Below are positions 1 through 7,719 of a DNA stretch of 35,914 bases, one piece after another. Numbering within the stretch: the first letter of the stretch is position 1; each line of letters starts with the position of its first letter. Under the pieces are notes generated by a model. That model made no database searches and was not told the DNA's origin. It saw only the letters and a program-made list of their open reading frames with translations. The stretch comes from a virus, in the IMG/VR virus record IMGVR_UViG_3300046002_005933, positions 1-35,914 of that record. The stretch is one strand, 5' to 3'. Both the position numbers and the translations under genes were made by a program.

Positions 1-95
1 GATTGCACGCGGTAGCGGAATGCCTCGCCGGGGACTTCCTCAACCCACAGCGATTCATACTCCTGCCACGGTAGGTCTTTTGGTTTCGCGCTCAT
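1..95 (-). CDS. Unknown phage protein, C-terminus beyond the window
   Basis: This is the last gene of the leftward early operon and only its first 31 codons are inside the window. The ATG is on the complement of 93-95 and overlaps the TGA of the methyltransferase gene (ATGA, 4-nt overlap), the same coupling used throughout this operon. The visible N-terminus begins MSAKPKDLPWQEYESL and is acidic and aromatic-rich. There is no recognisable domain in this fragment, so no function can be assigned. Confidence 0.7.
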   Translation of the reverse strand, partial: MSAKPKDLPWQEYESLWVEEVPGEAFRYRVQ

Positions 96-1159
96 GCCAG
101 TTGTTCGGTTGCTTGCTTGTCCCAGAATGGCAGCACGTCTTGCGCAAGGCGGCTGGCTGCGATCTCGCAATACCTCTCTTCGCGCTCGATCATCACGCAC
201 TTCCTGCCGAGGTTCTTGGCGGCGTGTCCCGTGGTTCCTGATCCAGCGAATGGGTCGATGATCGTTCCACCGGGACGAACGCTTATCCTCACCATGAACT
301 GAATCAGCGCGAGCGGCTTGGTGGTCGGGTGACCCAATCGCTCGGATGGTCCACTGCATGGGAAGTTCCACAGTTCAGTTTTCGGGTCGCGTGGGTCAAG
401 CTCGAAGTATCTCCGCAACTCCTCGTAGTCCTTCCGCAACTCCTCGTAGTCCTTCCGCAACTCCTCGTAGTCCTTCCGCAACTCCTCGTAGTCCTTCCGC
501 AAGCGTCCATTAGCCGCTGCCTGGAGCTTTTTGTAATGCTCCTCGGTCGGAAGACACCACTGCGACCGTGCTGTATAGTGTCGCCCCGCCATGCTGGCGG
601 TCCCGCAGATTTCGTTCAGCTTGTCACCGTTCCACCCAAGGGCTTGAAACTCTTCCGCCAAATACGCTCGGATTGGCTCGAAAACCATCCCTTTTGCTTT
701 ATCGCACTCTGCCGCGTACCCGCTTTCCCCAAGCGCCATGTTGTCAGAACCGTAGTGTTCAGCCATTAGGATTCTTTCGGACTCATGGGCTGGCGAGCGT
801 AGAATCTTCGGGCTGTGCTTTTGGGCGTGCGGCGCTGGCTTTTTCCAGACTACATGAGCTAACGGATTCAGCTTTTCAGCAATGATTGATTCTATCCGTC
901 CAGCGAGCGACGGCCACGCAAACCACCACAGCGTAGCGTTCGACTTCATAGTTGGAACAATCAGGTTTAGCCACTCCTTGCAATCTTCCAGCATGTGCTT
1001 TCTCTGCTTCCATTCGTTGTCAAATTCTCCTTTGACTTTGCCGTACGGCGGGTCGGTTAAAACGCAGTCGAATCGGCCAAGCATCGGTAGAATATGGCGG
1101 CAGTCCCCGTGGTAGATCGTGATTCCGTCGTGGTCGTAGTATGGTGTCGGTAGTTTCAT
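92..1159 (-). CDS. Site-specific DNA methyltransferase (N4/N6-type, beta-like motif order)
   Basis: 355 aa, predicted to transfer a methyl group from S-adenosylmethionine to the exocyclic amino group of adenine or cytosine. The catalytic motif IV, DPPYG, is at residues 36-40, and the SAM-binding motif I, DPFAGSGTTG, is near the C-terminus at 302-311. This IV-before-I order is that of beta-class enzymes. A motif pair TTKPLALI just before motif I is also typical. No restriction endonuclease gene is adjacent, so it probably acts as an orphan phage methylase that protects phage DNA from host restriction or modifies replication and packaging sites. The predicted target-recognition/linker region (about residues 221-252) carries a run of perfect KDYEELR heptads encoded by a 21-bp tandem repeat. 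It overlaps both neighbours by 4 nt. The specificity cannot be read from the sequence. Confidence 0.93.
   Translation of the reverse strand: MKLPTPYYDHDGITIYHGDCRHILPMLGRFDCVLTDPPYGKVKGEFDNEWKQRKHMLEDCKEWLNLIVPTMKSNATLWWFAWPSLAGRIESIIAEKLNPLAHVVWKKPAPHAQKHSPKILRSPAHESERILMAEHYGSDNMALGESGYAAECDKAKGMVFEPIRAYLAEEFQALGWNGDKLNEICGTASMAGRHYTARSQWCLPTEEHYKKLQAAANGRLRKDYEELRKDYEELRKDYEELRKDYEELRRYFELDPRDPKTELWNFPCSGPSERLGHPTTKPLALIQFMVRISVRPGGTIIDPFAGSGTTGHAAKNLGRKCVMIEREERYCEIAASRLAQDVLPFWDKQATEQLA
414..497. repeat. Perfect 21-bp tandem repeat (4 copies) inside the methyltransferase gene
   Basis: Four exact copies of a 21-bp unit (plus-strand 414-434, 435-455, 456-476, 477-497), followed by a 5-bp partial copy. 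On the coding (minus) strand each unit encodes the heptad KDYEELR, giving a charged, probably coiled-coil or single-helix segment. Exact identity at the DNA level, including third positions, indicates recent expansion by slippage or unequal recombination. The unit is a multiple of three, so copy-number change lengthens or shortens the protein without shifting the frame. Confidence 0.97.
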
Positions 1160-1569
1160 AAGCTGCCAAGGGGTAGAAATTCAGCGAGTCGGGCGTGTGC
1201 CTTCTCCAGTTCGTCGGCGAGGTCGGTCAAGAACTCCATTTGCACTGCCGGCCAACCTTTCGGAGTGTGGTCGATCTCGAAAGTCCTCACGCGGGCCACC
1301 AGTTGCGCCCACGCTGGCGGTGGGGCGGGTTTCGGCTTCCTTGTGCGCTTTGGTGCCGTAGCGGGTGCCTCTGGCTTCTGGCGCGGTTTTAGCGGCGGCT
1401 TTTCCTTCCCTGCCTCGATCTCGTCTTGGGTGAGCCAGATTGCTGCCCATCCTGGGTGACTCGGCCAAACTTTAGTCATGCCTCCTTCGCGCATGATGAG
1501 CGTTCCGCCTGCTCGCTTGACCCTGCCCCGGCGCAGGTAGGTGATGATCTCGGGTGGTGTGAATTTCAT
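1156..1569 (-). CDS. Hypothetical protein, basic Pro/Lys-rich linker, 137 aa
   Basis: I place the start at the ATG on the complement of 1567-1569 (protein begins MKFTPPEIITYLRRG) because it overlaps the TGA of the upstream gene by 4 nt. The open frame extends further upstream, but that part is a shadow of the preceding gene. The N-terminal 50 residues look folded, with a GGTLIMREGG turn and the WPSHPGWAAIWLTQDEI segment. A Lys/Pro/Ala-rich linker follows (about residues 58-85), and then a C-terminal helical segment. I do not recognise the family. It lies between a 134-aa hypothetical gene and the methyltransferase in a tightly overlapped operon. Confidence 0.75.
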   Translation of the reverse strand: MKFTPPEIITYLRRGRVKRAGGTLIMREGGMTKVWPSHPGWAAIWLTQDEIEAGKEKPPLKPRQKPEAPATAPKRTRKPKPAPPPAWAQLVARVRTFEIDHTPKGWPAVQMEFLTDLADELEKAHARLAEFLPLGSL

Positions 1570-1970
1570 GGTTTCAGTCGTGGATTTTTCAGGCACTCTT
1601 GCACCTTGGCTTTTGATATCAGCGCATTCAGATTCGAGATTGCTTCGGTCACCTCGGCGCGGCCCTTCTTGGTGAGCACCCATGCGGTGCAGTGGAGGGC
1701 GGCGACATCCGGCGCTTTCTCGCAAAACCCTTTCTTGGCAAGTTCGATCATGACTGCGGTTTGAACCACCCGGCCCGCGTCCTGCGAGATGGTGACTAGT
1801 GGGGCGACTTGGAATCCCCGGTTGGTCACGCGCAGCAAGGAGATAGCGGCGAATGCCTCCATGACCGTGAATCCTCCGATTGATGCTTTGGTGGCGGCCA
1901 GAATGGTTTCGTTGTGAACCTCTTCGTGCAGCCAGCGGAGCCACTTTTGCGGGGTGATTGGTTTGATCAT
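1566..1970 (-). CDS. Hypothetical protein, possible winged-helix fold, 134 aa
   Basis: The start is the ATG on the complement of 1968-1970, overlapping the upstream TGA by 4 nt; the frame stays open upstream but there it shadows the neighbour. The protein (MIKPITPQKWLRWLHEE...) is mostly helical. Its second half contains a pattern reminiscent of winged-helix domains: a helix, the segment AALHCTAWVLTKKGRAEV and another helix. That match is by eye only. No catalytic motif is apparent. It is part of the co-translated chain of small genes downstream of the helicase gene. Confidence 0.75.
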   Translation of the reverse strand: MIKPITPQKWLRWLHEEVHNETILAATKASIGGFTVMEAFAAISLLRVTNRGFQVAPLVTISQDAGRVVQTAVMIELAKKGFCEKAPDVAALHCTAWVLTKKGRAEVTEAISNLNALISKAKVQECLKNPRLKP

Positions 1971-2239
1971 GTGTTTGCTATTTTGATTGCATTGGTAATC
2001 GGGCGAAGGAACTCGCAATCCTCGCAGTTGCATCCTTCGTCGGCATGATGTCCGTACCTATTGATGACATGGTGGCAGGCATCCTGAAGGAATGGCGCGG
2101 CGACAATCAGCTTCTCCCAAATGCACACTACGTCTATCGCATTACCGAGTAGCGTCGGGTCGGTCGGCGGAACATCATCGCTGCCCCTCCGCCATTGGTT
2201 GTGCTGCCGCAGAATCTCGATTGCTTGGGTGGTTGTCAT
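1967..2239 (-). CDS. Small conserved-type phage protein (EILRQHNQWRRG family), 90 aa
   Basis: The N-terminus MTTTQAIEILRQHNQWRRG strongly resembles a widespread small phage protein whose signature is a short helix, then EAIEILRxHNxWRRG. The function of that family is not known to me. The C-terminal half has CxxC-like spacing (GCNCEDC) and a HH pair (CHHVINRYGHH), so metal binding is possible. The ATG overlaps the TGA of the helicase gene by 4 nt and its own TGA overlaps the next ATG, so translation is probably coupled. Confidence 0.85.
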   Translation of the reverse strand: MTTTQAIEILRQHNQWRRGSDDVPPTDPTLLGNAIDVVCIWEKLIVAAPFLQDACHHVINRYGHHADEGCNCEDCEFLRPITNAIKIANT

Positions 2240-3597
2240 GGTTGGAATCGTTGTTTTTTCGCGCCCTTCTTGGCGTCGGTTTCGTCTTGTCCTTCAACAA
2301 ACCGGATTCTTGCCCGGTCGAGAATGAGCGGCACCCTGGTGCCTCCGCTGCCATAGTGGCGGTCCTTGGCGATGAGAATGTACCTGTGCTGCTTGTAGGT
2401 TTCCGAGTCTTTGTTGCGGTCCTGAATGATGGAAAGCACCGCATCCGCGTCTTCCTCGATCACCCGGCCATGCTTCGTGTCCCCGTCCTGGTTGAGTTGG
2501 CTTAGCACGATCAGGGTTATTTGTAGGTCTTGGGCCAGTTCTTGCAGTGCATGGGAAATCTCGCTCACCTCGGCCTCTTTGTTGTCGTGCTTCGATCCCT
2601 TGATTAGTTGGACATAATCGACGGCGGCAATCTTTATCCCAATTTCCCGGTGTGCCTTTCGGATGGCGGCAAGGATGGTTTGCAAGTTTCGGTTGGCTGG
2701 GCGCTGGACTCGCAGCGGGGCGTGACCGATCACAGGGATTGTGCCTTGGATCGCCTTCATCAACCCGGTTGCCACTTCCTCCCCGCCGTTCTCTCTGGCG
2801 TATGCCTTGGGCTCGGTGAATGCTCTGGCCTCGATTCTCGCTTGCTGGACAATCATCCGGTCCATCACGTCCCTCTCTGGCATTTCGAGCGAGAGGAACA
2901 AGCAGGGTGTGCCGTCCGTGGCCGCGTCAAGGATGATCTGGGAGGCGAGCACGCTCTTGCCGCCCTCGGGGTAGGCTCCGATCACCCAAAGCCTGCCTGG
3001 GTGCGCTCCGTGCAAGTGGTAGTCGAGCAGTGGCAGCGTGGCGATTCCGGTCGAGCTTTCCTGACCGCTGGCCCGCCGCGTGAATCGGTCGAAGCACTCC
3101 TTCATGATGTCCTTGGTCGTCAGCGGGGGCGCTGAGTCGGTCATGGCATCGGAAATGGCGGTGATGGGTGCGGCGATGGCATCCGATAAGCTGTCCGCGT
3201 CCTCGGTGGTCGCTGCTTCGATGATCCGGTTTGCGGCGATCACTGCCAAGCGGCGGGCTCGGAACTCTGAGAGGATGGCGACGTTCTGAGCGATGGCGCT
3301 CCCAGACACGTTGTAGGTGTAGAGGTCGGCCAAGGTTGAGGGACCTCCTAGAGCGTCCATCCGCCCGGTGTTGCTGGCCGCGAAAATCAGCGCGTGGATG
3401 TCGAGCGGTTCACCTGGAAACCGGCTGCCAGTCTCGATCTCCTTGCGGACGATAGCAAACCACTCGCGCATGTTGGAATGGAAATGGTCGGCGCAAAGGT
3501 TGGGTGACTCCCAGAATGCCTCGGGGTTGTTGATGATCGTGGATAGCACAAGCTTTTCGTGCATCTCACTGCGGGGCATGGCGGGGGCGATGGTCAT
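2236..3597 (-). CDS. dnaB: Replicative DNA helicase, DnaB-like
   Basis: 453 aa hexameric 5'-3' helicase of the DnaB/RecA superfamily, expected to unwind phage DNA at the fork. The N-terminal domain (residues 1-150) is helical, beginning like DnaB with an EKLVLSTIINNPEAF segment. The ATPase core has Walker A GAYPEGGKS at 207-215, an EMP-containing strand at 234-242, Walker B AAVDYVQL at 324-331 and the sensor VLSQLNQ at 364-370. The Walker A variant is unusual: DnaB normally has GxRPxxGKT. The start is preceded by a C/A-rich leader (ACCAACACCCAGCAA) and not by a Shine-Dalgarno site. No primase or polymerase gene is visible in the window, so priming may depend on the host or on genes outside. 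Confidence 0.95.
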   Translation of the reverse strand: MTIAPAMPRSEMHEKLVLSTIINNPEAFWESPNLCADHFHSNMREWFAIVRKEIETGSRFPGEPLDIHALIFAASNTGRMDALGGPSTLADLYTYNVSGSAIAQNVAILSEFRARRLAVIAANRIIEAATTEDADSLSDAIAAPITAISDAMTDSAPPLTTKDIMKECFDRFTRRASGQESSTGIATLPLLDYHLHGAHPGRLWVIGAYPEGGKSVLASQIILDAATDGTPCLFLSLEMPERDVMDRMIVQQARIEARAFTEPKAYARENGGEEVATGLMKAIQGTIPVIGHAPLRVQRPANRNLQTILAAIRKAHREIGIKIAAVDYVQLIKGSKHDNKEAEVSEISHALQELAQDLQITLIVLSQLNQDGDTKHGRVIEEDADAVLSIIQDRNKDSETYKQHRYILIAKDRHYGSGGTRVPLILDRARIRFVEGQDETDAKKGAKKQRFQP

Positions 3598-3612
3598 TTG
3601 CTGGGTGTTGGT

Positions 3613-4611
3613 TCAGTGTCCGCACATTCCCTCGCATTCCTGCTCAAAGCCGAAATCCATCTGGCCGGGGTTGGTTTCAAATGTCGCTGTGCGCAGCGGG
3701 GCGAATCCTCGCCACACGAAAAGCTGTCCGGTGATGCCAGCGCCACACGTCCGCTTGCCTTGGCTTTCGCGGATTGCTTCGTCATACTGGCAGGCAGCTT
3801 CAAACGCCTCGGGTTCGTCGCGCTTCATCGCCGCCCAGCCTGCATTGCTCCGGTATGGGCAGTACACGCAAGCCGACTTGGCCGCCTTCATTCCGAACTC
3901 TTTCAGCAACCACGCTTCGCAGTCGCGGCGACTCCATCCAAGCTCAAGCAGCGGGTGGGTGTTGGTGATGAACTTCACGCCGCTTGCCCGCTCTCTCTGC
4001 CGCTCGTCGGTGCTGATCCCGATTTGTGAGATGACATGCTTTGCTCCATGTTCCAGCATCAGTTCACGGGTCTTGCGGCGAATCGGCGTGATCTTGTAAT
4101 CCTTGGTGCATTTCCTCCAGAGCATCCCGCCTTGGTCCTGGTTGAGTGCTTTGCGGCGGCGGATGTTCCAAGCGTTCCAAGCGTCGTTGAAGTCGTCACC
4201 GTTGGTATCAAACTCGAACTCTTCCGCTTCCATGGTTTCAAGGTTGGTCACCTTGGCGAAAAACTCGGATCGCTGGGGTTCCGGTTCAAGCAACACCGCT
4301 TCGATCTCATCGGGCGTCAAGTCGCGGTCCTTGACATAGAACGGCGGCTGACTCGCCCGGTTCGTCTCGCCTCGCAGCGCAGCCAAGAAGTCGTTTCCAA
4401 GTCCGTTTCCGAATTTGACCGTGTGGACCGGAAACGATAGCATCGACTTGAGGTTTTCAAGGTGCGCATAGACCGTCGCCGGTTCGTCGCCAGTGTCGGA
4501 AAAGATGGCGGCGATTGGCTTCTCTATCATTCCGCGTTCTGCCATAAGGGCGAGAGCGGTTGATTGAACTCCTGCGCCAAGGGATAGGATTGTGATTGTT
4601 TGATCTGTCAT
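3613..4611 (-). CDS. PP-loop ATPase / phosphoadenosine phosphosulfate reductase-like protein
   Basis: 332 aa. The N-terminal SLGAGVQSTAL (residues 10-20) is the PP-loop (SxGxxS) that binds ATP or PAPS, followed by the IFSDTGDEP strand typical of the PAPS-reductase family. Family members adenylate or reduce sulfur-containing or other substrates and are frequent in phage replication regions, where they are suspected of DNA or RNA modification; the substrate here is unknown. The C-terminal half holds Cys pairs (ACVYCPYRSN and ECEGMCGH) that could ligate an Fe-S cluster or zinc. The ATG overlaps the stop of the upstream 194-aa gene (4 nt). An involvement in base modification alongside the methyltransferase is only an inference. 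Confidence 0.88.
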   Translation of the reverse strand: MTDQTITILSLGAGVQSTALALMAERGMIEKPIAAIFSDTGDEPATVYAHLENLKSMLSFPVHTVKFGNGLGNDFLAALRGETNRASQPPFYVKDRDLTPDEIEAVLLEPEPQRSEFFAKVTNLETMEAEEFEFDTNGDDFNDAWNAWNIRRRKALNQDQGGMLWRKCTKDYKITPIRRKTRELMLEHGAKHVISQIGISTDERQRERASGVKFITNTHPLLELGWSRRDCEAWLLKEFGMKAAKSACVYCPYRSNAGWAAMKRDEPEAFEAACQYDEAIRESQGKRTCGAGITGQLFVWRGFAPLRTATFETNPGQMDFGFEQECEGMCGH

Positions 4612-5192
4612 TTGCTGGCTTGGTAAATTCTGGCCCGGTCGAGTTCGACGTTCCAGTTGTTCAATAAGGTTGCGAGGTCACGGCGGCGGAAGTCTTCGGC
4701 CTGGTCGATCTCGTCAAGGTAATAGGATTCCATCAGGTCAATCTCTTCTGGCTTCGGGTCAACCGTCTTTAGGGCCACTGCCTCGGCCACTGTCCACAGG
4801 GTTCCTTCACGCCGGCCAAGCATCTTGCCGATCCGGTTCATCAGTTTGGAGTTGATGTTGACCCGCGCCTGTTTCCGTTCCATCGCTCCCATCCGCTCCC
4901 ATCCTTTGGGAAGCACGCAGGCGGGGCGCTTCACTGGTTCTGAAACCAACTCCAGTTCTTGTTCTGCTTGGCTTGGCTGGCCTTGCTGGCGGTCCTGTGC
5001 GCTCGCCCTGCAAAGCTCAATCCAGCCGTTCCAGTCGGGTGCCACCGGCATCACATCGAGCTTGGCGGCAATCCGCCCTTGGTTGTCGGTGAATGCCTTG
5101 CCGACCATGAACCGCTTTTCTGTCGGCGCTCCGCCATTCGGGCATTCACCGAAGACCGCAAAAACATTGTGGGTGTGGATTTTTCGGCTCAT
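4608..5192 (-). CDS. Hypothetical protein, 194 aa
   Basis: It begins MSRKIHTHNVFAVFGECPNGG. The N-terminal part (1-65) is probably a beta-rich domain containing VGKAFTDNQGRIAAKLDVMP. A Gln/Glu-rich linker follows, and the C-terminal half is helical and charged (KQARVNINSKLMNRIGKMLGR, then YYLDEIDQAEDFRRRDLATLL). I do not recognise a family. It lies between the SSB and PP-loop genes, and its stop overlaps the next ATG by 4 nt, consistent with a role in early DNA metabolism. That is inference from position only. Confidence 0.8.
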   Translation of the reverse strand: MSRKIHTHNVFAVFGECPNGGAPTEKRFMVGKAFTDNQGRIAAKLDVMPVAPDWNGWIELCRASAQDRQQGQPSQAEQELELVSEPVKRPACVLPKGWERMGAMERKQARVNINSKLMNRIGKMLGRREGTLWTVAEAVALKTVDPKPEEIDLMESYYLDEIDQAEDFRRRDLATLLNNWNVELDRARIYQASK

Positions 5193-5200
5193 GGGGCAGA

Positions 5201-5632
5201 TCAGAATGGTATGTCGTCCGAATCATCAAAATCCTGAGCAGGTTCCGTGGCGGGTGCCGGTGCCGCATTGCGATGCGTCGGCGCTGGCTGCCTGGGCGCT
5301 GGTGCGGGTATCCGCTCGCGTTGTTCGTTCGGCAGCAGGGTCATTTGCTCTGATGTCACCCGAATCTTGCTTTGCTTCTTCCCGGTGGTCTTGTCCTCCC
5401 ATGTGTCTTGCGATAGTCTGCCGGTGATCCCTACCATGTCGCCCTTGTGGATATACTTCTGCGCGACCTCTGCCGCCTTGTCCCAGATCGTGACTGTGAT
5501 CCAAACGACCTTTTTGGATTCTCCGAATCCGTCATCGACGGCCAGGTTCATTTCGGCCACCGCCTTTCCTTGTGGCGTGTAGCGGAGTTCAATGTCAGCG
5601 CCGACGCGCCCGGTGATGTTTACTGAGTTCAT
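5201..5632 (-). CDS. ssb: Single-stranded DNA-binding protein
   Basis: 143 aa. The N-terminal OB fold (about 1-105) has the SSB signature MNSVNITGRVGADIELRYTP, followed by the KVVWITVTIWDKAAE and GITGRLSQDTWED strands. A Pro/Ala-rich linker (110-130) leads to an acidic tip ending DSDDIPF, the standard SSB protein-interaction peptide. It should coat ssDNA during replication and recruit recombination and replication partners such as RecT, RecU and the helicase encoded nearby. The upstream leader is C/A-rich (AACCAACACCACCAACC just before ATG), with no Shine-Dalgarno site. Confidence 0.97.
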   Translation of the reverse strand: MNSVNITGRVGADIELRYTPQGKAVAEMNLAVDDGFGESKKVVWITVTIWDKAAEVAQKYIHKGDMVGITGRLSQDTWEDKTTGKKQSKIRVTSEQMTLLPNEQRERIPAPAPRQPAPTHRNAAPAPATEPAQDFDDSDDIPF

Positions 5633-5666
5633 GGTTGGTGGTGTTGGTTGGAAATTTTGGAACAGA

Positions 5667-6230
5667 TCAGTCGAGCGAACGCTTCGCGTCGCTCACTGGT
5701 GGGTTCAGGAAAGATGATAGATCAGGAAGCGGCTTCCGGCACCCCTTCGGCACCGTCCAAGGCACTATCCTCCCAATGGTGAGGGCGTAGTCGCGTGACA
5801 GGCTGCGAGCTTCGCCGCATTCATAAGCACGCCAAAATTGCATTTGCTCATCCACCGGCACTGCTACTGTCATCGCAGGCTCACTGACTCGCAGGAGGCG
5901 GCGGGCGGCGAAGTGGATCAAGATAAATGACAAGGCACCCAAGCGGGCGCAGCGCGTCATGTGGGAATACTGGCGTTCCCTGAAATGGTCGCTGGCAAGC
6001 GGGAAGCTCGAACCGGCAACGCATTTCGCTTCGATGTTGAAAAGCCGCCCGCCTTGGAGAACACCGCCGAAATCGGGCAGGGATGGATAAAGGATCGTCT
6101 TTCCCCCGAACGTGACTCCTTGCACACCGTAGCGAAACAACATCAATGCTCCGCATGACTCAAGACGTTTTGCCGCTTCGATAGCTAGCTGCTCGAAGTC
6201 TTTTCCTGATAGTTTTTCTGGTACGTTCAT
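5667..6230 (-). CDS. RecU-like Holliday junction resolvase
   Basis: 187 aa. The core matches the RecU/PD-(D/E)XK pattern. Asp53 lies in SLPDFGGVLQGG, and Glu67-Ala-Lys69 lies in FNIEAKC. The following SSFPL ... HFRERQYSHM segment (residues 74-91) closely resembles the FPL...H..QI.HM segment of Bacillus RecU. The Asp, Glu and Lys are the metal and catalytic residues. It is expected to cleave four-way junctions made during RecT-mediated recombination and to debranch DNA before packaging. The ATG overlaps the stop of the HNH endonuclease gene by 4 nt. The assignment rests on motifs recognised by eye. Confidence 0.85.
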   Translation of the reverse strand: MNVPEKLSGKDFEQLAIEAAKRLESCGALMLFRYGVQGVTFGGKTILYPSLPDFGGVLQGGRLFNIEAKCVAGSSFPLASDHFRERQYSHMTRCARLGALSFILIHFAARRLLRVSEPAMTVAVPVDEQMQFWRAYECGEARSLSRDYALTIGRIVPWTVPKGCRKPLPDLSSFLNPPVSDAKRSLD

Positions 6231-6736
6231 TGGTGTCTTGCGTATTCGCCGTGAAGTGATTTTCTGAGGTCTTGGACTGCGTTTCTGGCCGCGCTGATTG
6301 AATCAAAATATCCGGCGTGGTATTGTTTCTTGTTCACTATTACCCTAGCCTTCCATTTTTTCTGCCGTGTCGCCCACCACACTCCTTTTACTCCAGACTT
6401 GTTCCTTGAGGATAACTTCTGATTGCAGAGATTCTGTGATTTTGTGGCCGATCTTAGGTTTTGGATTCTGTTATCAAAACCATCACCATTGATATGATCT
6501 ATGTCATTTTCTGGCCATCTCCCATTTACTAACGCCCACGCAACTCTGTGAACAAAGAATAGCTTGGTACAAATGCGTACTGTTAAATATCCCTTTCCGT
6601 CAGGGCACCCGCAAAGATCACCGACCTTGACTCTAATTGATCTAGGATTCTTCCAAGTTAGCTCTCCTGTTTCTGGATCGTAATTGAAAGAATGCCTTAA
6701 AAGTTCGATGTCTGGTTTGTGTCTTGCTGGTACCAT
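6227..6736 (-). CDS. HNH endonuclease with C-terminal AP2 DNA-binding domain
   Basis: 169 aa. The HNH motif spans about 63-96: VHRVAWAL, then IDHINGDGFDNRIQNLR, with His63, His81 and Asn residues as catalytic candidates. The AP2-type DNA-binding domain is at about 112-150 (SGVKGVWWATRQKKWKA, then GYFDSISAARNA). This architecture is typical of free-standing homing endonucleases. Its DNA is clearly more AT-rich than the flanking genes (many aaa, ttt and att codons), which suggests recent arrival from another source. It has nonetheless been fitted into the operon, with its stop overlapping the RecU-like gene start. The nuclease may cleave a related phage at this locus. Confidence 0.93.
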   Translation of the reverse strand: MVPARHKPDIELLRHSFNYDPETGELTWKNPRSIRVKVGDLCGCPDGKGYLTVRICTKLFFVHRVAWALVNGRWPENDIDHINGDGFDNRIQNLRSATKSQNLCNQKLSSRNKSGVKGVWWATRQKKWKARVIVNKKQYHAGYFDSISAARNAVQDLRKSLHGEYARHQ

Positions 6737-6760
6737 GGCGGGCGGCAGATTGGTTTGGGG

Positions 6761-7345
6761 TTAGTTGGCTTTGCGGTTCTTCTTGGCGGCGGCGAAGTCA
6801 ACAAACTCGCCCTGCCCTTCATCAGCATTCCTGCCCTTCTCGGCCAGGGCGTTGATTCCGGTCACCGCGTCATCAAAGCCAAGCGTGGTTTGCGAGCGTT
6901 CACCGGCTGCGTACCGTTCGGCTTCCGTGAGTGCGTCCATGATGAGTTCCAAGTGGGCCTTGTTGGTCACCTCCACCGATCCGCTCTCACCGTCCGCAGG
7001 CGGATCAATTTGGACGAACGGGCAGTCCATCCGGTGCAGGTAGTCGCTGCGGCTTTCGAGTTGCTTGGTGGCAAACATCTTGACCGATCTGGTCCCCGCC
7101 TTGGTCGTACTTACCGACATGCGGAACACGTTCAAGCCGGTGGCGTATTCCGACCCCAGTTCGAGGATTTCGCAGAACGCGGGAGCGAGGCGGGAGTACG
7201 CATCGGTCAGTTCTGGCAGGGGTGATTCGTGCGCAATGATGTTGCGCTCCTCGGTGGCGACCGTCTCATCCTCGTTGTTCGGATTGTAGGTCACCCCAAA
7301 TTTAATCGCCTTGCGGCCAATGCTTAGGTATCTGAGTTGTGGCAT
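6761..7345 (-). CDS. Hypothetical early phage protein, 194 aa
   Basis: I choose the ATG on the complement of 7343-7345 (MPQLRYLSIGRKAIKFGV). The frame stays open to about 7504, but the upstream part has no protein-like character and the region before this ATG has the C/A-rich leader seen elsewhere (ACCAACAACCAGAAAGCAAC). The protein looks like a compact beta-rich N-terminus followed by a helical C-terminal segment, ending in a basic tail (AAKKNRKAN). The family is not recognised. It lies between the HNH gene and a gene-free stretch of 374 bp, so it may be the first gene of a sub-operon. Confidence 0.8.
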   Translation of the reverse strand: MPQLRYLSIGRKAIKFGVTYNPNNEDETVATEERNIIAHESPLPELTDAYSRLAPAFCEILELGSEYATGLNVFRMSVSTTKAGTRSVKMFATKQLESRSDYLHRMDCPFVQIDPPADGESGSVEVTNKAHLELIMDALTEAERYAAGERSQTTLGFDDAVTGINALAEKGRNADEGQGEFVDFAAAKKNRKAN

Positions 7346-7719
7346 GGTATTGTTGCTTTCTGGTTGTTGGTGTTGTCTTGGTTTGGGGAGAGTGAGGGCG
7401 AAGCAGTCCAGCACGCTACTCTGGTTGGGCGGTTTGGTTCTCCTCTGAGTGCGCACTCGAGGTGTTCTTCCTGCTTCGATTTGCGCCGTCTCTCCGGCTG
7501 CCACGCTATCGCCCGCGTTTGGCGCATGTGTTTTACTAATCCCAACGTGTGACGGGTGAGCCCGAATGCTGTGTGGTTACTTCATGGTGTCGTCCCTCCG
7601 GTTCTGGTTTATTCCTTAGTGGTGGAAAGTGGATACCGCGCCGGTGCTTTTTGTGACTCGTTTCGGGTGATAGGAACACAAGCGGCTATCAGTGTGATCC
7701 GGCGCGGTTTTCTGGTCCG
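7346..7719. other. Gene-poor stretch with nested inverted repeats
   Basis: No convincing gene lies between the 194-aa gene and the DUF7694-like gene. The stretch contains a perfect 10-bp inverted repeat, ACCGCGCCGG at 7635-7644 and CCGGCGCGGT at 7699-7708. Nested inside it is a 6-bp pair, TGATAG at 7668-7673 and CTATCA at 7686-7691, so one strand could fold into a two-stage stem. A four-T run follows the outer stem on the plus strand. It could be a terminator, a processed leader or a small RNA. It does not have tRNA features. Confidence 0.5.

Noticed and set aside
7324-7545. A 73-aa minus-strand reading frame with a TTG start (contains MRQTRAIAWQPERRRKSKQE)
   Set aside because: It overlaps the start of the 194-aa gene, uses a rare start codon and has a low-complexity tail. 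A short gene from the internal ATG is possible but I cannot support it.
7630-7710. tRNA gene
   Set aside because: The 10-bp outer stem encloses a length similar to a tRNA, but there is no T-loop (TTCRA), no standard 7-bp acceptor plus D-arm, and no plausible anticodon arm.
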